Below, one piece after another: positions 33,030 to 45,650 of a stretch of 64,000 bases of DNA. The notes under the pieces are model-generated. The model was not told the DNA's origin, did no database searches, and saw only the letters and a list, made by a program, of their open reading frames with translations. A program made the position numbers and the translations under genes. Position 1 is the stretch's first letter. The number at the start of each line of letters is the position of its first letter. This stretch comes from Sodiomyces alkalinus F11 (Eukaryota; Ascomycota; Sordariomycetes; Glomerellales; Plectosphaerellaceae): the NCBI RefSeq assembly GCF_003711515.1, contig NW_021167081.1:620001-684000 (forward strand), written 5' to 3'.

Positions 33030-34124
33030 ATAGTCCGAGGGGATTAATAAAAATAGTTAAAGACTAAAGATAACTATGCTATAACGCTAGTCTCGCGGTC
33101 CTTCCGTATACTAATAGCGATTGCCGCCCGATTTAACCTAGAGATAAGGCAGTTCGATGCTATTAACGCGTTCGTTAACGCTAGCCTTAAGGAAGAGGTA
33201 TTTATAAAGATACCGTAAGGCTACAAAATACCAGGCAAGGTCCTACAACTACGGAAAGCCCTCTTCGGCTTAAGGGTATCGCCACTACTATAGTAAGAGG
33301 AATTTAGCGGTATACTATAGAGGATAGGATTCACGGCCGTGCCTAATAACCCCTATATTATACTCCGCGACGGTTTAATTCTATTCTTCTACGTTAACGA
33401 TATCGGACTTATCTACTATAGAGATCGTAAGACTAACGCCGATAACCTTAAGGCCGCCCTTAAACGAAGCTATAGGTTATTAGGAGGCGAGGAAATCCGC
33501 TACTTCCTTGGAATTAAGGTCCTAAGGGATAAAGCCACCCGTAGATTATAGCTATTATAATCCTCCTACGTGGAGAAGATCGCGGTTAAATACTACGCAG
33601 ATATACTCTACCGAAAACCACTAAAAGTCCTATTATTAATAATAAAGCCGCTAATACCCCGCGACGGCACACGGGCGTTAATTCCCGAGGTCCGCTAGTA
33701 CTAGGGTATAATCGGTTCTATCCTATATACCGCTATCGTGATAAGACCCGATATCGCGTTCGCCTATTCGAAGCTTTCCTAATATAACGTTAACCCCTCC
33801 TCTAACCACCTTAAGAGGGCTTAATAAGTGCTGCTATTCTTATACTATATAAAACACCACTACTTAGAATTCGGTAGGGATAGACTCTTCCTAATAGTAA
33901 GCGACGCGTCCTTTAGGGATAATCCAGACCGTAAGAGCTTATAAGGATATACGAAAAAGCTTTTCGGCGGTACTATTAACTAGAAGGCTGGTAAATAACC
34001 GACCGTCAAAATATCGTTAATAGAGTCGAAACTACTCGCTCTTACCGAGGCAGCTAAGGAGACGCTATTCGTTAGCCGGATATTAAGAGATTTAGAGCTT
34101 CGGCTAGACTAATAATAGCTATAG
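33030..34124 (+). pseudogene. Copia 1 reverse transcriptase / RNase H remnant
   Basis: Recognisable segments are FNLEIRQFDAINAFVNASL, KALFGLRVSPLL, the catalytic region FFYVNDIGLIYY (YVDD changed to YVND), and EEIRYFLGIKV. RNase H follows with YLEFGRDRLFLIVSDASFRD and ISLIESKLLALTEAAKETLF. It is interrupted by TAG/TAA stops and cut by the gap at 34,125. Confidence 0.88.
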
Positions 34125-34294
34125 NNNNNNNNNNNNNNNNNNNNNNNNNNNNNNNNNNNNNNNNNNNNNNNNNNNNNNNNNNNNNNNNNNNNNNNNNNNN
34201 NNNNNNNNNNNNNNNNNNNNNNNNNNNNNNNNNNNNNNNNNNNNNNNNNNNNNNNNNNNNNNNNNNNNNNNNNNNNNNNNNNNNNNNNNNNNNN
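34125..34294. other. Assembly gap (170 N) inside Copia 1
   Basis: The flanking sequences match Copia 2, where the corresponding interval (42,291-42,457) is 167 bases. The gap therefore covers the end of the RNase H region and no extra insertion. Confidence 0.95.
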
Positions 34295-34383
34295 TTTAAC
34301 AAAGGCATTACTAGAGGCAGGAATTAATAGACTATAATAATAGCTTAATTTAACGGATTAAAAGGACCGTATTAAGTAGTCTA

Positions 34384-34394
34384 AACGACTATAT
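34384..34394 (+). repeat. Left target-site duplication of LINE 1
   Basis: AACGACTATAT occurs here and at 40791-40801, on either side of the LINE. The uninterrupted version is at 42191-42201 (reverse complement) in Copia 2. Confidence 0.95.
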
Positions 34395-37300
34395 TATTAT
34401 TATTATTGTTATTATTAATCTTACTCCGCTATCCTAACTAATCTATAATTATTATTTTAGGAGTCTTTCTAGGCTATATAGTCTTTCTCGGGTGGCTATA
34501 GAGGGGAAAACCTAGGTAAAACCCGGGGAAAACCTCTATATACTTCCTTAGGTGGAGTGGTGCCGCTACGGGGCCGACGTGGCCCCGGTTTATCTCTGCT
34601 GCGTATCTGGATTATACCTCTAGGCTAGTGGCTAACGGGAAGTGTGGCAGGCTAGTAGTTAGGTAGGTTAGCCTAAGCTAATCGTTAGCGACGGAGTAGA
34701 GGCTAAGGGGGGTGCCGCCGTGCCTCCGCGGTGCGGTAGTTATGTCCCTCTAGCCTCGGCCTCCCTACGTCTCCGAGGATTATACCTTTTATTCCTTCCG
34801 TTCGGTTAATAAAGAGTATAGGGGAGGTAGGCGCCTCCTGCCTCCCCTAAGTAGGTTCCTGCTATATCCGGCGGTAGGTAGGGAGGATAGTGCTCCACCC
34901 TATTATACAATTTAGATAGTTAATATCCTATAAGGTCTTCGTGCCTCTTTTTCCTCTCTCTTCCTCCTATAACGCTAACGAGTTTATTATAGGTTTTTCT
35001 CCCGATCTATACCCGCTTACGGTGTCGTAGGCTTATCGTTACGGCTTTATACTAATAGTAAACTCCTTTAGTTTTCCTCGTTATTTCTTCCTTATACTTT
35101 AACTATAGGTGCTTTATAGGTGGCGTCGTGGTGGTGTGGTGGCGTGAGGGTTAACTGGGTAGTGTAGTATTAATTTATATATATAAATAAGTAATCCGAA
35201 GTGGTAGTATAATATAAGTTCTCTTCGTGGCGCGGCGGTGCCTTAGTGGTAGCGTGCTAATAGTCGTAGATATCGTCTCCTAATAATACTAACACTAATA
35301 ATAATAACCGCCGCTACGAGCGCGGTATAGTTTATGTTATACCGTATATAGCCCTTAGTGGCGTCGGAGTGGTATCGTAGCGCTAATATAGGGTAGTTAT
35401 ATTCGTTATAGTAAGCGTTTAGGCATTTACCCCGATAATATAGAAGCTTATGCTAATACCACGGGAATAGGCGCGGCCTATTACTAGTATACTAATAGTC
35501 GCCGTCTATATAAGGATATAAGTCGCCTCGGTGCCGTGGTGGTGCCGTGTATACGTTATAGTGGTTATAGCTAATAGTTCGATAGGTCCCCTCCGCTGCT
35601 AAGAAGTAGCAGTAACGCCTTATAGATATCTATTAGGTATACGTGGCGGTAAAGGCCGCTAGTAGCACGGGTATCGCTGCTATAGGTATCCCCTTTTAGT
35701 GCCGTAGTGGCTCCACGCTAATAAGTTATAGGCTAAAAAGCGCTTAGGGACGGCGTCCCGGTCTTTTAGCCGGGCCCTAAACCGGGCATTACCTTCCGGT
35801 CGTAGTCGCGGCGGCACCGTATTAGCAAAGGTATAGGAGTTATCTTATTAGATAAGATATTTAGAGGGTAAGATGAATCTAGTCCTAGAAGACCTTATAA
35901 GTGGCACCCCCTTAGTCTCGCTATAGCTCCTTAGCGGTGTTAGTTAGCTAACTAGTCTAGCAGGGTCTTGAATGTGGTATTAGTGTTTCCGAGGGAGGTA
36001 ATAACGACGAGAGCTAATCTATACTATACTAGTACCACGTCGATACCGCCGGGGCCCCGGCTTATAGGGCCCCTATCCTAATAATTAATTAGTCGTTATA
36101 TCGTCTTATCCCCGATACGGTCTCGCTTTAGTATCACGGGTATCTTCGTAGGCCTCTATAACTTCGAGGGCGAGGCGGAAGTCCTTAAGCCTTTTCCGTT
36201 ATAGGAACCACTTTATAACTATCCCGGCCTCGGTATCGTATTCTAGTGCGTCGTATAAATCTCCTCTCGTTATAAGTGGCCTCCCTACGGTACCGAAGAG
36301 GTCCCTACGGTCTTCCTCGGTTACCTCCTAGTACTAGAGTACCACGTGCTTCGCTATTTCCGCCCCTCCGTCTCCGTAAGGGCACCGCGGTAATAGGAAG
36401 CCCGGCACCCTCGCTTTAGCTAGGAATGCTTATAGGCTTAGTGTTTCTAATCTAATCTAGGTAAGTGCGGAGATTTATAGCTTAAGGAGCCCTCTATATT
36501 TCCGGAGGAAGCGTTATATCGGGGGGCGGCTTAGTACCGCTACGGCGTAGGTATAGGGCCGTTATACTTCCGCCCAGGCTTAACCCTATTCCCTTATAAG
36601 GGCCTTCCTCGGGGGCGAGGTTCCGGCCTAGGTCGTTAGGGCGGTAAGCTATACTATCCACGCGAGGGCGGTATAGATCCTATAATACCGGTTCGATACC
36701 GCTAAGGCTCTTACCGCGGCGTATACTCCGGCTAATATCTTATCTTCGGTCCTTTCTTCTTATATCCGGAGGATCTTTCGGGCACTTAGGCTTAAGAGGT
36801 ATAGGTTAAAGGGGGGGATAAAGGTCTTTTTTTTAAGGACCCTAACCGGCGTGGCTTTATAGGCTCCGGCTATTAGTCGGAGGTATCGGTTCTATACCGC
36901 TATAAGTGCCGCTATAAGGCCGTGCCGGGGGCCGGCCCCTATCTTATAGACGGTTAAGGCATAATAGGCGATCACTAGTCGTATAACTATAAGGTATAGT
37001 CTCCTTACGTCTATAAAGCTATACCCTTACGCTACCGCGCTAAGCCTTAAGAGGGCGTATATTTAGGTGGCTAGGCGGCTTTTTACCTCTTTAGTGTTTC
37101 GTCGGAAGTTAAGCTTCTTATCGAGCTAGACGCTTAGGAGCTTTATCGCCTCTGTTACCGGTACCGAAGTAGCACCGAGGGGGAGCGGGGTAGGTAAGGG
37201 TTAGCGTGATTTCGTAAAGAAGATATAGACACACTTAGCTAGTTTAAACTATAGCCCGCTCGCTAACTCCTAGTCTAGGTATACCCGCTACGTAGCGGCG

Positions 37301-40300
37301 AGGCGTTACCGCGTTTATGCCTCCATTCTACTAAAGGCGATAATATTCGTATTATCGGCGAAGCCTACTATTATCGTTTTAGGAACCCTTTTTAGTTCTT
37401 TATATAGGGTAGAGATATAGAGGATAAAGAGGATAGGGGAGATTAAGGAGCCCTACGGTATACCCCTATAGAGGTATTATAGGGGGGCTATTTCGCTAGT
37501 AAGTAATAGCTAGGCTATACGGTCTTAAAGGAAGCTACCGACTAGGGTAATAAGCTACTAAGGGAAGCCTTTCCTTTCGAGTACCTCGAGGAGGTAAGGA
37601 TAAGGGATAGTATCAAAGGCGCCTTTAATATCTAATTAGAGTATTAAAGCGGTGCCGCCGTGGGCCTAGCTCGCCCTTACGGCCTCTATGACTCTTTATA
37701 CTACCGTCTTTATACTTCGCCCTATCCGGTTTCCTATCTATTCTTCTAAGAGGAGCCGATACTCCTCTGCTACGGTAGCGATCCGATCGGCTAGTATCCC
37801 CTTAAGGACCTTACCTATTATACTAAGGAGTAATATCAGTCGCTAGCCCTTTACTATCCCGTAGTCGGCCGGCGGCCGGCCTTCCTTCTTAAGGACTACT
37901 ATAGTAGTATAGCGGCACCTCTTCGGGTAATAGCTTACTTCGACGCACGCTATAAAGATAGCACTAAGTCTTTAATATATAGGGGGTCTATATACTTTTA
38001 GGAGCCCTGCTAGGAGTCCGTCTAGTTCTAGTGCCGCCTAGGGTTTCGTCTTCTTAAGGCGCCCCTATACGTCCGCTACGGTGATATCTTAGCGGATATC
38101 CTACCCCAGGGGGAATTCCGCGCCTAAGGGTCTAGGGGCGGTAGGGGAGGGGGTGGGGGGAAGAATTTCCGGTTAAGGACTTCGGCTTTTTCTATGTGTA
38201 TAGTTACCGGGTTATCGCTATCGTCTTAGTATAATGGTAGCACTAATAGGGGGTCCGGCGGTACTCTCCCTTTAATTCCTACCTATTTCTATAACCGCTA
38301 AAGAAGGCTATCGTCCTTCCCGGTCGAGTAGAGTAGGTGCCGCTAGTATAGCCGCTTCGCTACCGCCACGGCCTTATCCCGGCGCCTCTCTACTTCCTAG
38401 AACTCGTCTTATCGGTTCCGGGACTTCCTAGATATATATCTACGGTGGAGGCGCCTTATTTCCTGGGTAAAGGCGGTTAGCTCCGCGTTCTACTAAGGGG
38501 TAGGTAGGCGTTTAGGGGTGCCCCCGCGGCGGCGCGGCGCGACCTTATCGGCTAGGGTTATAAGGTCTTTTATTAGGTTATCTAGTACTAAGTTAATACC
38601 TCCTAGTAATATAAGTGGGCCGGTCTATTATATCTACGTGGTGGTAAGCTAGGGGACCTATATAGGGTTAAAGTCTTTCTAGACCTAATAAGGCCCGGCT
38701 AAGTCTTACGGTAGTATTATCGCGGTAATCGGCGTAGTATCCGTCTTTATAAGGATTCAGGCTATCTATAAGTAATAGTCTAACCCGATAATAGTCTTAT
38801 CCGGGCCACCGAAGTCGTAGCAGAGCCCTTATATTGCCTATATAAGGTCGATAGTGCTAGCGCGCCGGCCTAGGCGGTGCTATATAGTTATTCCGGGGGG
38901 GGTTACTAGGTCTAGGTTCTACCGGGTTATAAGGGTAAGCAGGGTATCGGCTTAGGGGTAGTACCGCGGTGGCTAAGACTATAAGGGATAGTATAGGTTA
39001 AAGTCCCTTACGAGGACGTATCGGCCCTATAGTGGTGCCGTGTCGAATATATCTTATAGGGGCATATTCTAGGGGATCCTGGCTAACTAGTAATTCTCTA
39101 AGTAAATCGACTAGATTATAAGGGTATCGTCTCCGGTCCTGAATATAACTGCGTAGGTATCGCGGTAGGCCCGCTACGTCCACGTATATAGCGGGTGTCT
39201 TTTATAGATATATAGGAGGGCGCGGCCTCCTCCCTAGATTAGCCGGTATACCCCTTAGGAGGGGTAGGTAGGGCTTTTCGTGAAACGGTTAAGGCCGGGT
39301 TCCTAAATTACTATAACGTCGTACTCGGCGCGGTACCGGAGCGGTAGCTCCCGCCGCATCTAACTCCTCCCTATATTCTATAAAAGAACGTGGATTTCTA
39401 TTAATTAAAGGGAGGGGGGGTTAAGATAGCATACCCGGTACGACCGGGGTCTAGCTCTAGGGTTCCTACTACGGTGCCTTGTTAGCCCCGCGGGGGACTA
39501 TATAGGCGCTTATCGGGCCTAGTATCGGGGAGCCCTCCTATCCTCTAATCCTTTTCGGGGGCTGACCCCTACCCCTACGGAGGGGTCGGTCCTAGTACTA
39601 GGCGATAATAATCGGGGGGAAGATCTACGGCTGCCGTGGGTATACCGCTTCAGTCTAGCGGGTGATATCGAAGTCCCTGGCTTAGTACTTATACGCTTCG
39701 CGGGTCTTCTTAGCCTCCTTCTTTAATAGTCGGTATAAATCATTAAAGGTATTATAGTCTCCAGTATAGGCGGTATAACGGCGGGGGCGCCTAAGCGCCG
39801 TAGCTTTATAGTATCCTAGGCCTTATAGGTACGCCGATTCGGGCTTAGCGTAGTAGCGGTATACCCTCTCCGCCGCAGGGTAGCCGTTTACCCGGTAGCC
39901 GAAGTATAGACACTTATAGCACCTTAGGAGGCTAAGGTTAGGATCGTATAGCTTATAGATATAGCTGCCCCCTTTAAAAAGGAGGGTATTCCGGATAAGG
40001 CTCGTTACTCCTTCTAGTAAAGCCGATTCGATAAGGAGAAACGCTACCCTACCAGTGCCGCGGCAGGGTACCCGCTATCGTGCTCGGATAATTTTTACTT
40101 CGGGGTTTATATCTTATAGGGATACTAGTAGGTCTTCTTCGGATAAGGCGTTAAGGGTCTCCTGGGGGATAGCCTTAGCCAGGGCAGGGTAGGTGCGTGC
40201 GGCTAGGGTAGCTCCTTTACCGAAGGCCTTCTTAATCTATTATTCCTCGTAGGTGGCCTACTACTATACCCCTTCGGTGAAGGTAAGGTAGATATCTCCG

Positions 40301-40790
40301 CTCGACAGCTTCCATGCCACTACGGTATCGTGTCGGGTAGTCGTGGTATTTATAGCTTAGATAATTTCCTTTAGAGTCCTGGCTTTAAGGGGCTAGTCTT
40401 CGAGGTGGGTTCCTTAGCGGATAATTAGTTTCCGGTAATACCTAGCGGGTATCACTTTAGGGGGGGCCGGCTCCCGCGGCGGTACCGCCATAGGTACCCG
40501 GGCTACGATATTAGCCTAGGTCTCTTTCGTGCCGCTCGTTCCCTTTCGGAGTTCTTCTCGGATAACGTGGCGGACGGTAGCGTGCAGGTATACTAGCGGT
40601 AGCGTGCCGGTGTCCTTACGGGTACTACGTATCGTGATTAGTCCTTCCACTAGCTCCGCGACCTATTCGATTATATTCCCGTTAGCTAGTAGGGCCTGAA
40701 TTTCTGCCTTAATCTTAGTTACTCTCGGTTCTAGGGGGCGCGGCGGTCCCCTTTCGGTCTCGTATCGGTTCCGCGCTACGTCCCGCCAAG
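34395..40790 (-). mobile_element. LINE 1: full-length non-LTR retrotransposon (Tad-like) within Copia 1
   Basis: The 6,396-bp insert is read on the minus strand. Its 3' end is at the left with a (TTA)n tract (the complement of a TAA-type tail). From its 5' end (right) it has an ORF1-like region with degraded zinc knuckles near 39,800-40,000, then an endonuclease with YDVIVI*EPGLN and RALLYIYKRH near 39,190-39,370. A reverse transcriptase follows with VGFADNTNIIAF (catalytic FADD changed to FADN, about 37,330-37,370). All frames carry RIP-type stops. The domain order fits fungal I/Tad-group LINEs. It is bounded by an 11-bp target duplication. Confidence 0.88.
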
Positions 40791-40801
40791 AACGACTATA
40801 T
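40791..40801 (+). repeat. Right target-site duplication of LINE 1
   Basis: A second copy of AACGACTATAT; the Copia 1 sequence resumes at once with AAAGAGATTAAACGCGCTAA, as in the uninterrupted copy. Confidence 0.95.
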
Positions 40802-41082
40802 AAAGAGATTAAACGCGCTAAAGCAGCCATAATAAAGGCCCCTAAGGGCGTAGTAGATCCGATAGATATAGATCTAATTAATCAGATCCGGCTAATCAGG
40901 ATTAAGGAACTAATTAAGATAGAATTAAATTAAACGGTTAAATAGGGCGGATTTAGATCCCTTTTACGAGGGCGTTTTCCCTTAACTATTAATTTTACGC
41001 TAGAAAAGTTAAGAGCGTTTAGTTTAAACCGAAGCCTCTAATTAGTTAGTTCACCTAGGAAGACCTACCTTAACTAAGGGGG

Positions 41083-41356
41083 TGTATCGTATAGGCAGGA
41101 CCACGATATAGTCTATAGGGGATCTAGGGGGGATCCACTCTATAACTAAGGGCTCCGGATATCGGAGACTTCGGGTATTAGGATATAATAAGGGTGGATA
41201 CCGGAAAAGACCGGATAGAATCTAAATAATATAGTACCTATAATAGAGTCTTCACCACCTAAATTAAGGGCATAAAAGACTCTCCCAGATATAACTACAC
41301 ACGAGATTTCTACTCTACTAAGTTGATTATTCAAGTGCCTATTTTGACGTGCGACA
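41083..41356 (+). repeat. 3' LTR of Copia 1 (LTR B)
   Basis: It starts TGTATCGTATAGG after a purine tract and ends GACGTGCGACA. It lacks ten bases (after GATATAAC) that LTRs A, C and D retain. Confidence 0.9.
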
Positions 41357-41623
41357 GGTCAGAGCAAAGGTCTCTATCCGAGCTCTAACCTAGAAACCAC
41401 CCCTCCCGGGTAGGTATATATAGACTTTCTTCAAATAACCAGATCCCTCTATTCTGCTTACCCTGCTAAGCCTCGTAATAAAAACAAACTAAGGATACAT
41501 AAAGACTGAGGTAAGCACGAGGGGGGCACTATAAGCTGAGCGAGGCTAGCCCTGTAATCTTAATAAATGTCGTTGTCGAGTCACTCACGTAATAATACGT
41601 AAGGTATACTATAAGATATCTAT
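41357..41623. other. 267-bp spacer between the two Copia elements
   Basis: It has nearer-normal composition on its left and becomes TA-rich to the right. No gene or repeat was recognised. Confidence 0.6.
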
Positions 41624-41909
41624 TGTCGCACGTTAAATAGGCACTTGAATGATTAACTTAGTAGAGCAGAAATCTCGTGTATCTGTATTATATAAAGTTA
41701 TATCTGGGAGAGTCTCTTATGCCCTTAATTTGGGTGGTGAAGACTCTGTTGTGGGTACTATGTTATTTGGATCCTATCCGGTCTTTTCCGGTATCTACCC
41801 TTATTATATCCTGATGCCCGAAGTCCCCAATACCCGGAGCCCTTAGTTATAGAGTGGATCCCCCCTGGATCCCCTATAGACTATATCGTGGTCCTGCCTA
41901 TACGATATA
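41624..41909 (-). repeat. 3' LTR of Copia 2 (LTR C)
   Basis: On the minus strand it starts TATATCGTATAGG (first TG mutated to TA) and ends CGTGCGACA. In its distal half it resembles LTR A more than D, which has a separate 25-base deletion. Confidence 0.88.
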
Positions 41910-42459
41910 TCCCCTTAGTTAAGTTGGGTCTTCCCAGGTTAACTGACTAATTAGAGGCTTCGGTTTAAACCAAACGCTCTTAACTTTTCTATCGTAAAAT
42001 TAATAGTTAAGGGAAAACGCCCTCGTAAAAGGGATCTAAATCCGCCCTATTTAACCATTTAATTTAATTCTGTCTTAATTAGTTTCTTAATTCTGATTAG
42101 CCGGATCTAATTAATTAGATCTATATCTATCGGATCTACTACGCCCTTAGGGGCCTTTATTACGGCCGCTTTAGCGCGTTTAATCTCTTTATATAGTCGT
42201 TTAGACTACTTAATACGGTCCTTTTAATCCGTTAAATTAAGCTATTATTATAGTCTATTAATTCCTGCCTCTAGTAATGCCTTTGTTAAAACGTCCACGA
42301 TTATCTCCTTCGTGTTAACGTATATAACCTTAAAGAGGCCCTGCTATACTAACTAACGCGCCTACTAGTTATAAATATCGATATGCCGTAGCCTTATTCG
42401 TAGGCATTATACCTTCTTATTAACGAGGTTAATAGTCTATTAATTATCGTAGTGTAGCT

Positions 42460-43560
42460 ATAGCTATTATTAGTCTAGCCGAAGCTCTAAATCTCTTAAT
42501 ATCCGGCTAACGAATAGCGTCTTCTTAGCTGCCTCGGTAAGAGCGAGTAGTTCCGACTCTATGAACGATATCGTGACGGTCGGTTATTTACCAGCCTTCT
42601 AGTTAATAGTACCGCCGAAAAGCTTTATCGTATATCCTTATAAGCTTTTACGGTCTGGATTATCCCCAAAGGACGCGTCGCTTACTATTAGGAAGAGTCT
42701 ATCCCTACCAAATTCTAAGTAGTGGTATCTTATATAGTACAGGAATAGTAGTACTTATTAAGCCCTTTTAAGGTGGTTAGAGGAGGGGTTAACGTTATAT
42801 TAGGAAAGCTTTAAGTAGACGAATACGATATCGGGTCTTATCACGATAGCGGCGTATAGGATAGAACCGATTATTCCCTGATACTAATAGACCTCGGGAA
42901 TCGACGCGCGGGTGCTATCTTAGGGTATTACCGGCTCCGTAGATAATAGGACCTTTAGTGGTTTTCGGCAGAGTATATCTACGTAGTATTTAACCGCGAT
43001 CTTCTCTACGTAGGAGGATTATAATAGCTATAACCTACGGGTGGCTCTATCCCTTAGGACCTTAATTCCTAGGAACTAACGGATTTCTTCGCCTCCTAAT
43101 AACCTATAGCTTCGCTTAAGGGCAGCCTTAAGGTTATCGGCGTCCGTCTTACAGTCTCTATAGTATATAAGTCCGATATCGTTAACGTAGAAGAATAGAA
43201 TTAAACCGTCGCGAATTATAATATAGGAGTCGTTAAGGACGGCTATAAAGCCTATCTTCTATAGCGTGCCGCTAAATTCCTCTTACTATAGTAGTAGCGA
43301 TACCCTTAAACCGAAGAGGGCTTTCCGTGGTAGTAGGGGCTTTCCTAGTACTTCGTAGCCTTACGGTATCTTTATAAACACCTCTTCTTTAAGGCTAGCG
43401 TTAACGAACGCGTTAATGGTATCGAACTACCTTATCTTTAAGTTAAATCAGGCGGCAATCGCTATTAGTATACGGAAGGACCGCGAGGCTAGCGTTACGG
43501 TATAGTTATCTTTAGTCTTTAACCGTTTTTATTAATCCCCTCGGACTATAAGGCGTGTCT
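42460..43560 (-). pseudogene. Copia 2 reverse transcriptase / RNase H remnant
   Basis: The sequence is colinear with Copia 1 33,030-34,124, including the catalytic-loop region near 43,180-43,210 where the YVDD-like motif again reads YVND, and the RNase H segments to the left. Confidence 0.85.
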
Positions 43561-44159
43561 TACACTTAAGGAGGGTGCCCTCCTTATTGAATTTATAGGT
43601 GTATACTTATCTGCAGGCGAGGACTTATTACTTATTAGCCTGATTACCACCTACCTCCTGCTAGCAGTCTATCTATCGGTGCCCCTTAAGGTATTCCCCC
43701 TCGGCCTATAACCACCGCTCCCGTAACGGGTGGAGGCGTATATCGCGGTGGTGCTTTAGTAGAGACGGGAGATCCTCGCGGGTTACGTGCGATAGCGGCT
43801 AAGAGGTATTAAAGGGAGTAGAATCTATAATACCGATAGTACCGTCGTTAATAGCTTACTTCCTCGCGCGTATAGGATTATAAGTCCTGCTAGTATTAAA
43901 GAACGCCTTTTAGGCGTTATCGTTCTAGACCTTCTTAGTCGTGTATAGACTTACGATAGTTCTCGTGGTAGATAGGCGCGCGGCCGATAGGCGTACGGCC
44001 GACGGGCACCCCCTAAGGGTATCCGCGGCTATCCGTTTATAGTTATCGTGTTCTTCTGCCTTAATTCCCCTAATTACCGTTAACGCTATAAGGAACGCGC
44101 GTGCGGGATCTTCCGGGGATATTAGAGGCGTAGGAAACGGTTTAAACCTCGTAGTGGTA

Positions 44160-44610
44160 AACCGTGAAGTGTCCGTAGTAATAGCGGTAGCCTCTCCCGT
44201 AGTAATAATGGTAGTGTTAGAGTTATAAGGTTCTAAATCTATAGCCTAGTTATTAGGCTATAGATTTAGAACCTTATCTATGGTAATAGTAGTGGCCTCT
44301 CTTGTAGTAATAGCGACGGCCTCGCCTTTATCCGTAGTACTAGCGGTAGTATAGTCTTCTTCTATAGTAATAGTAGTGTCCGTAGTAATAGCGGTAGCGT
44401 TACTTTTACCCGTAGTAATAGCGGTGGTATCGTCTTTTCCTGCAGTAATAGTAGTATCCGTAGTAATAGCAGTGCCTATAGTAATAGCGGTGTAGTCTAT
44501 AGTAATAGTAGTAGCCTCTCTTATAGTAATAGCGACGGCCTCGCCTTTATCCGTAGTAATAGCAGTAGTATCGCCTTTACCCGTAGTAATAGCGGTGGCG
44601 TTAGAGTCTT
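44160..44610 (-). repeat. Degenerate coding minisatellite of Copia 2
   Basis: Units related to CCGTAGTAATAGCGGTAG repeat irregularly. They are the complement of the Copia 1 minisatellite but differ in number and order, so the array has changed length between copies. Confidence 0.8.
44229..44273 (-). repeat. Perfect hairpin inside Copia 2, homologous to that of Copia 1
   Basis: The same 19-base arms flank a 7-base loop; here pairing extends four more bases outward (ATAA/TTAT), giving 23 bp. Confidence 0.95.
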
Positions 44611-44999
44611 CCGACTTAAGATCTAATATATCTACGGCTATACCCCTTAATAGTAGCCTATTCGCGGTCTTATTAGATTAGGTAATACGGATAGATTATA
44701 GGCGTTCCCCGATTTCCTCCGCGGAAGCTATAGCTTATAGCGTTTTAATCCTGCCGTTAAATATCTTATCTTCGTTAAAGACCACGTCTTTTATAATAAT
44801 AATATCCGTTAGGTATAGTAGCTATATACGGATGCTATTCGAGGATTAGTATCCGACGTGATAACCGATCTATACCTTCGGTTCTAGCCTTTATAGGCGG
44901 TTTCTTTTAGCTTAGGTATTTTATATTTTTATAAAGGCTTTATAGCCGTAAGCTTATAGGTGTGTGAGGTTAGGTTAACGGCCGCGTAGGCCTTCGTAT

Positions 45000-45650
45000 A
45001 GCATTCGCTAGTCGTTAATATATCGTGGCGTCCTATTATATAGATATATAGTAGTCTTAAAGATCTTAGGCTAGATAGATATAGGCAGATCAGCCCTAAT
45101 CCTTATAGCCCTCGCCCTCCTTTTAACGATACCTTTAATCCATTCTATAACGCTATTCTAATCCTATGAATATAATGCCGACGGCTAACCTTCTACCCCC
45201 TTAGTAGCGAGGAAAGCAATAATTTCTGGGTGCTAAAATATCTTAGAATCGGCCCGTAGAACGCGTAGCCTAATATCGAATTAGGTCTTAAGCAGGGTAA
45301 AAACGTCTTTTAGAGCGTATAGAATAGAGCCTTAGTCTTTTCTCTATAGGTAGTAATCCCACGTATAACCTATATACACGTCTATAACGAATATAATAGA
45401 CTTATATAGTCCGCCCGCTAATTACTCCGCCTCTTCTAGATCGTGAAAATTAATAGCTAGGGCCTCTCCGGGCTTTAACGGGTAAAGGGATAGTATCCGC
45501 CGGATCTGTGTAGGCACTTACGATTACCCATACGCGTTATAGTCTATTATACGAGGTCCCTTTATCTTTACCACCTAAGTGGCGTCGACGATCTTTACGA
45601 GAGTATCGGTACCGTAGTGGCCGAGGCGTTCGTGCCACTATCATACCGTG
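45000..45650 (-). pseudogene. Copia 2 integrase remnant
   Basis: It is colinear with the integrase of Copia 1: the pre-integrase WHERLGHYGTDTL motif lies at the right end and the core domain to the left, with TAA/TAG stops. Confidence 0.82.

Larger units (their letters stand above)
28551..41356 (+). mobile_element. Copia-type LTR retrotransposon 1, RIP-degraded, interrupted by a LINE
   Basis: The element starts TGTCGTATAGG and ends GTGCGACA, with LTRs at 28551-28834 and 41083-41356 and a purine tract CTAAGGGGG just before the 3' LTR. Gag, integrase, reverse transcriptase and RNase H remnants occur in Copia order. Most in-frame stops are TAA or TAG, as expected when RIP turns CAA/CAG/TGG into stops. 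Removing the inserted LINE and one 11-base duplication leaves about 6.4 kb, matching Copia copy 2 (6,454 bp). No matching target duplication flanks it (left ATAGA, right GGTCA). Confidence 0.9.

Noticed and set aside
41146..41846. Open frames of 62 and 65 codons inside LTRs B and C
   Set aside because: They are the same LTR sequence read in each orientation and are non-coding terminal repeats.
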